Positions 62,436 to 64,000 of a stretch of DNA of 64,000 nucleotides are shown in pieces; the stretch's first letter is position 1; the number at the start of each line of letters is the position of its first letter. The notes under the pieces were generated by a model. The model saw only the letters and a list, made by a program, of their open reading frames with translations. It was not told the DNA's origin and did not search any database. The stretch spans positions 1,488,001 through 1,552,000 of the forward strand of contig NZ_LT594324.1 of NCBI RefSeq assembly GCF_900089605.1, read 5' to 3'. This stretch comes from Micromonospora narathiwatensis (GTDB lineage Bacteria; Actinomycetota; Actinomycetes; Mycobacteriales; Micromonosporaceae). The translations under genes and the position numbers were made by a program.

Positions 62436-63677
62436 TCAGCCTCCGATCGTGTCGGTCTCGGTGCCGCCGGCCCACTGGCTCAGCTTGAACACCACGAACT
62501 CCGCGGGCTTGACCACCGCGATGCCGATGTGCGCGACGACCATGCCGGCGTCGCGGACGTCGGCCGGGTTGGTCTCCTCGTCGCACTTGACGAAGAACGC
62601 CTCCTCCGGCGTACGTCCGAGCAGCGCGCCGTCGCGCCACACACGGGTGAGGAACGCGCCGATGTCGCGGCGGATCGAGCGCCAGAGCGTGTAGTCGTTC
62701 GGCTCGAAGACCATCCACCGGGTGCCGTTGGCGATGGCCTGCTCGATGGCGATGGAGAGCCGCCGGACGTTGAGGTATCGCCACTCGCTGGCTTCGGCGG
62801 CGAGGGTACGGGCGCCCCAGAGCCGGATGCCCTCGCCGGCGAAGTAGCGGATCACGTTGACGCCCTTGGGGTTGAGCACGTCGTGCTCGGGGCGGGTGAC
62901 CCGGCAGGCGAGGTCGACCGCGCCGCGTACCGGCTCGTTGGCCGGGGCCTTGTGCACGCCGCGCAGCGCGTCGGTGCGCGCCCAGATGCCGGCCACGTGC
63001 CCGCTCGGCGGGGTGAGTACCAGCTCGCCGGTGAGCGGGTCGCGTACCTTGATCCACGGGAAGTAGAAGGTGGCGAAGTCCGACTGCCGGGGCCGGTACG
63101 CGGCCGGCCCGTCGTCGTCGGGCTTGGGCGTGCCGTCGGCGGGTTTCGGCGTGCCGTCGGCCGGTTTGCCGGACGGCCGCGCCGAGCCCGGCGTGGCGAC
63201 CCGGGTCAGCGTGGAGACGTCGTCCACGTCCGGGGGCGGGTCGCAGATCGCCACCATGGTCCGCAGCCGCTCGGCCATGCTGATCAGCGCCTCGTGGGAC
63301 ACCGGGTCGTGGTAGCCGGGGGCGGCCAGGATGGAGACCTCGTCGACGGCCTCCAGCAGTTGCAGCCCGCTGCGCCGCCCGCCGGCGCCGGTGAGCTGGC
63401 CGCCCGCGCCGACGTTGACCACCCAGCACCGGGTGCCCCCGTTGTCGAGGAAGCCGAACACCGCCCGCGCCAGCGGGGTGCTCGCCAGGTGCTCGCCGTC
63501 GGCGTACAGCCGGAGGAACTCCGACCAGCTGTTGATCGCGAGGGCCTGGCCGACGTGCGCGGTGGGGTCCGGCGCGACCCCGACGAAGGCGGCGGTGCTG
63601 GTGCCGGCCGGCCCGATCGGGCGGGCGCCGCTGGGCACCTCCTCCACGTATATGCCGGGGGAGAAGTAGGTGGGCAT
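62436..63677 (-). CDS. Contractile tail sheath protein
   Basis: 413 residues. Sheath signature at both ends: YFSPGIYVEEVPSGARPIGP, TSTAAFVGVAPDP and GTRCWVVNVGAGGQ at the N-terminus; VNVIRYFAGEGIRLWGARTL, WRYLNVRRLSIAIEQAIANG, WMVFEPNDYTLWRSIRRDIG and FFVKCDEETNPADVRDAGMV at the C-terminus. The middle (about 165-190) carries a Lys/Pro/Asp repeat (KPADGTPKPADGTPKPDDDG) likely exposed on the particle. Length is short compared with phage sheaths, as usual for eCIS. Confidence 0.95.
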   Translation of the reverse strand: MPTYFSPGIYVEEVPSGARPIGPAGTSTAAFVGVAPDPTAHVGQALAINSWSEFLRLYADGEHLASTPLARAVFGFLDNGGTRCWVVNVGAGGQLTGAGGRRSGLQLLEAVDEVSILAAPGYHDPVSHEALISMAERLRTMVAICDPPPDVDDVSTLTRVATPGSARPSGKPADGTPKPADGTPKPDDDGPAAYRPRQSDFATFYFPWIKVRDPLTGELVLTPPSGHVAGIWARTDALRGVHKAPANEPVRGAVDLACRVTRPEHDVLNPKGVNVIRYFAGEGIRLWGARTLAAEASEWRYLNVRRLSIAIEQAIANGTRWMVFEPNDYTLWRSIRRDIGAFLTRVWRDGALLGRTPEEAFFVKCDEETNPADVRDAGMVVAHIGIAVVKPAEFVVFKLSQWAGGTETDTIGG

Positions 63678-63702
63678 CGGGTCCTCCTTGGGGCGGTCCG
63701 GC

Positions 63703-64000
63703 TCAGTCGGGGGCGCAGACGATGACGAGGTCGGGGTCGGCGGGGTCGAGGTCGGCGGTGAAGGTGCGGCCCCGGCCGAGCAGCCGGACCCGGACCGGCC
63801 GGCCCGGGTCGTCCGGGTCGTGGGGGAGCCCGACCAGCCGGAACCGGCCGGCGCCGTCGGTCCGCGTCGCGTACGGGGTGCCGACCACCTCGACCCGCAT
63901 CGCGGCGAGCGGTTGCCGCTCCGGCCCGACCACGCGGCCGTCGAGGGTGCGCATGCCGAGCTGCCGCAGCCGCAGCGGATGCCGCACGGGCGGCACGGGT
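63703..64000 (-). CDS. eCIS protein with carboxypeptidase-regulatory-like domain, 5' end cut
   Basis: The visible 97 residues contain RTLDGRVVGPERQPLAAMRV, followed by VGTPYATRTDGAGRFRLVGL, the Ig-like fold of carboxypeptidase regulatory domains, ending DLVIVCAPD. The reading frame is still open at the window edge, so it may continue into a longer gene; in related loci this module ends a DUF4255/Pvc16-type protein that caps the sheath. That identification is inference. It lies 25 bases upstream of the sheath gene. Confidence 0.65.
   Translation of the reverse strand, partial: PVPPVRHPLRLRQLGMRTLDGRVVGPERQPLAAMRVEVVGTPYATRTDGAGRFRLVGLPHDPDDPGRPVRVRLLGRGRTFTADLDPADPDLVIVCAPD

Noticed and set aside
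57164..62488. A plus-strand open frame of about 1770 codons opposite the injection-system genes
   Set aside because: It mirrors well-supported minus-strand genes, gives Arg/Pro/Ala/Ser-rich translation without domains, and exists because GC-rich codons rarely make stops on the other strand.
51908..64000. Prophage
   Set aside because: Only contractile tail-type genes are seen; no capsid, terminase, portal, integrase or lysis genes in the visible part.

Overview
The window is a high-GC actinobacterial chromosome segment. Third codon positions are almost all G or C, GTG starts are common, and there is a complete Pup-proteasome gene set. Gene content and style point to Micromonosporaceae, probably Micromonospora or a close relative; this is inferred from the text alone. 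I saw no rRNA, tRNA, CRISPR array, transposase or integrase.

1-5.3 kb is accessory DNA with looser gene packing. It holds a HAD phosphatase cut by the window edge, about 650 bases of non-coding DNA with two copies of an inverted-repeat motif, a PD-(D/E)XK nuclease-like protein with less GC-biased codons, an AbiTii-domain membrane protein, a small conserved protein, and an ArsR-arsenate reductase fusion followed by a VOC protein. 5.5-19 kb is mostly housekeeping and regulation: an alpha/beta hydrolase, an ECF42-type sigma factor with its DGPF/YCII partner, a HAD phosphatase, a two-component system next to a MacB-type ABC exporter, a RecB-like nuclease, an M50 protease overlapping tRNA m1A58 methyltransferase, and a conserved actinobacterial protein.

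19-34.7 kb is the Pup-proteasome region: ferredoxin, ARC/Mpa, Dop, Pup (ending in Gly-Gly-Glu), a frameshifted endonuclease VII-like gene, PrcB, PrcA, an antisense dTDP-glucose 4,6-dehydratase, PafA, then DUF3866 and CDF genes, PafB-PafC, and TatA-TatC. Dop activates and removes Pup, PafA ligates it, ARC unfolds pupylated proteins, and PrcAB degrades them. PafBC is known from mycobacteria as a DNA-damage regulator. 34.8-45.6 kb holds a cupredoxin-like lipoprotein, a lipid kinase, a second HAD hydrolase, a HelY-type helicase, a 5'-3' exonuclease, DUF4037, a decayed metallo-beta-lactamase-fold gene, and an MFS transporter divergent from an HxlR-peroxiredoxin fusion.

45.8-51.8 kb is a secreted polysaccharide-degradation patch: a CE1 esterase with CBM2, a discoidin/beta-helix protein, and a GH5 cellulase with CBM2 and a CebR-type operator. 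An orphan zinc-free ribosomal protein L36 gene sits among them. 51.9-64 kb, all on the minus strand, is a contractile injection system (eCIS/phage-tail-like) operon cut by the right edge: sheath, tube, tube-associated protein, spike, tip, gp25, baseplate J with a C-terminal Asp-box propeller, gpI, then three membrane proteins. Several parts look unusual: a repeat-rich 478-residue protein, a 43-codon repeat peptide overlapping both neighbours, and a bitopic membrane protein with a carbohydrate-binding-like domain. This operon and the AbiTii/PD-(D/E)XK pair are the best candidates for undescribed biology.

At least thirteen genes have a TAnnnT box 6-7 bases before the start codon, so leaderless transcription looks common. 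I used this spacing to choose several starts.
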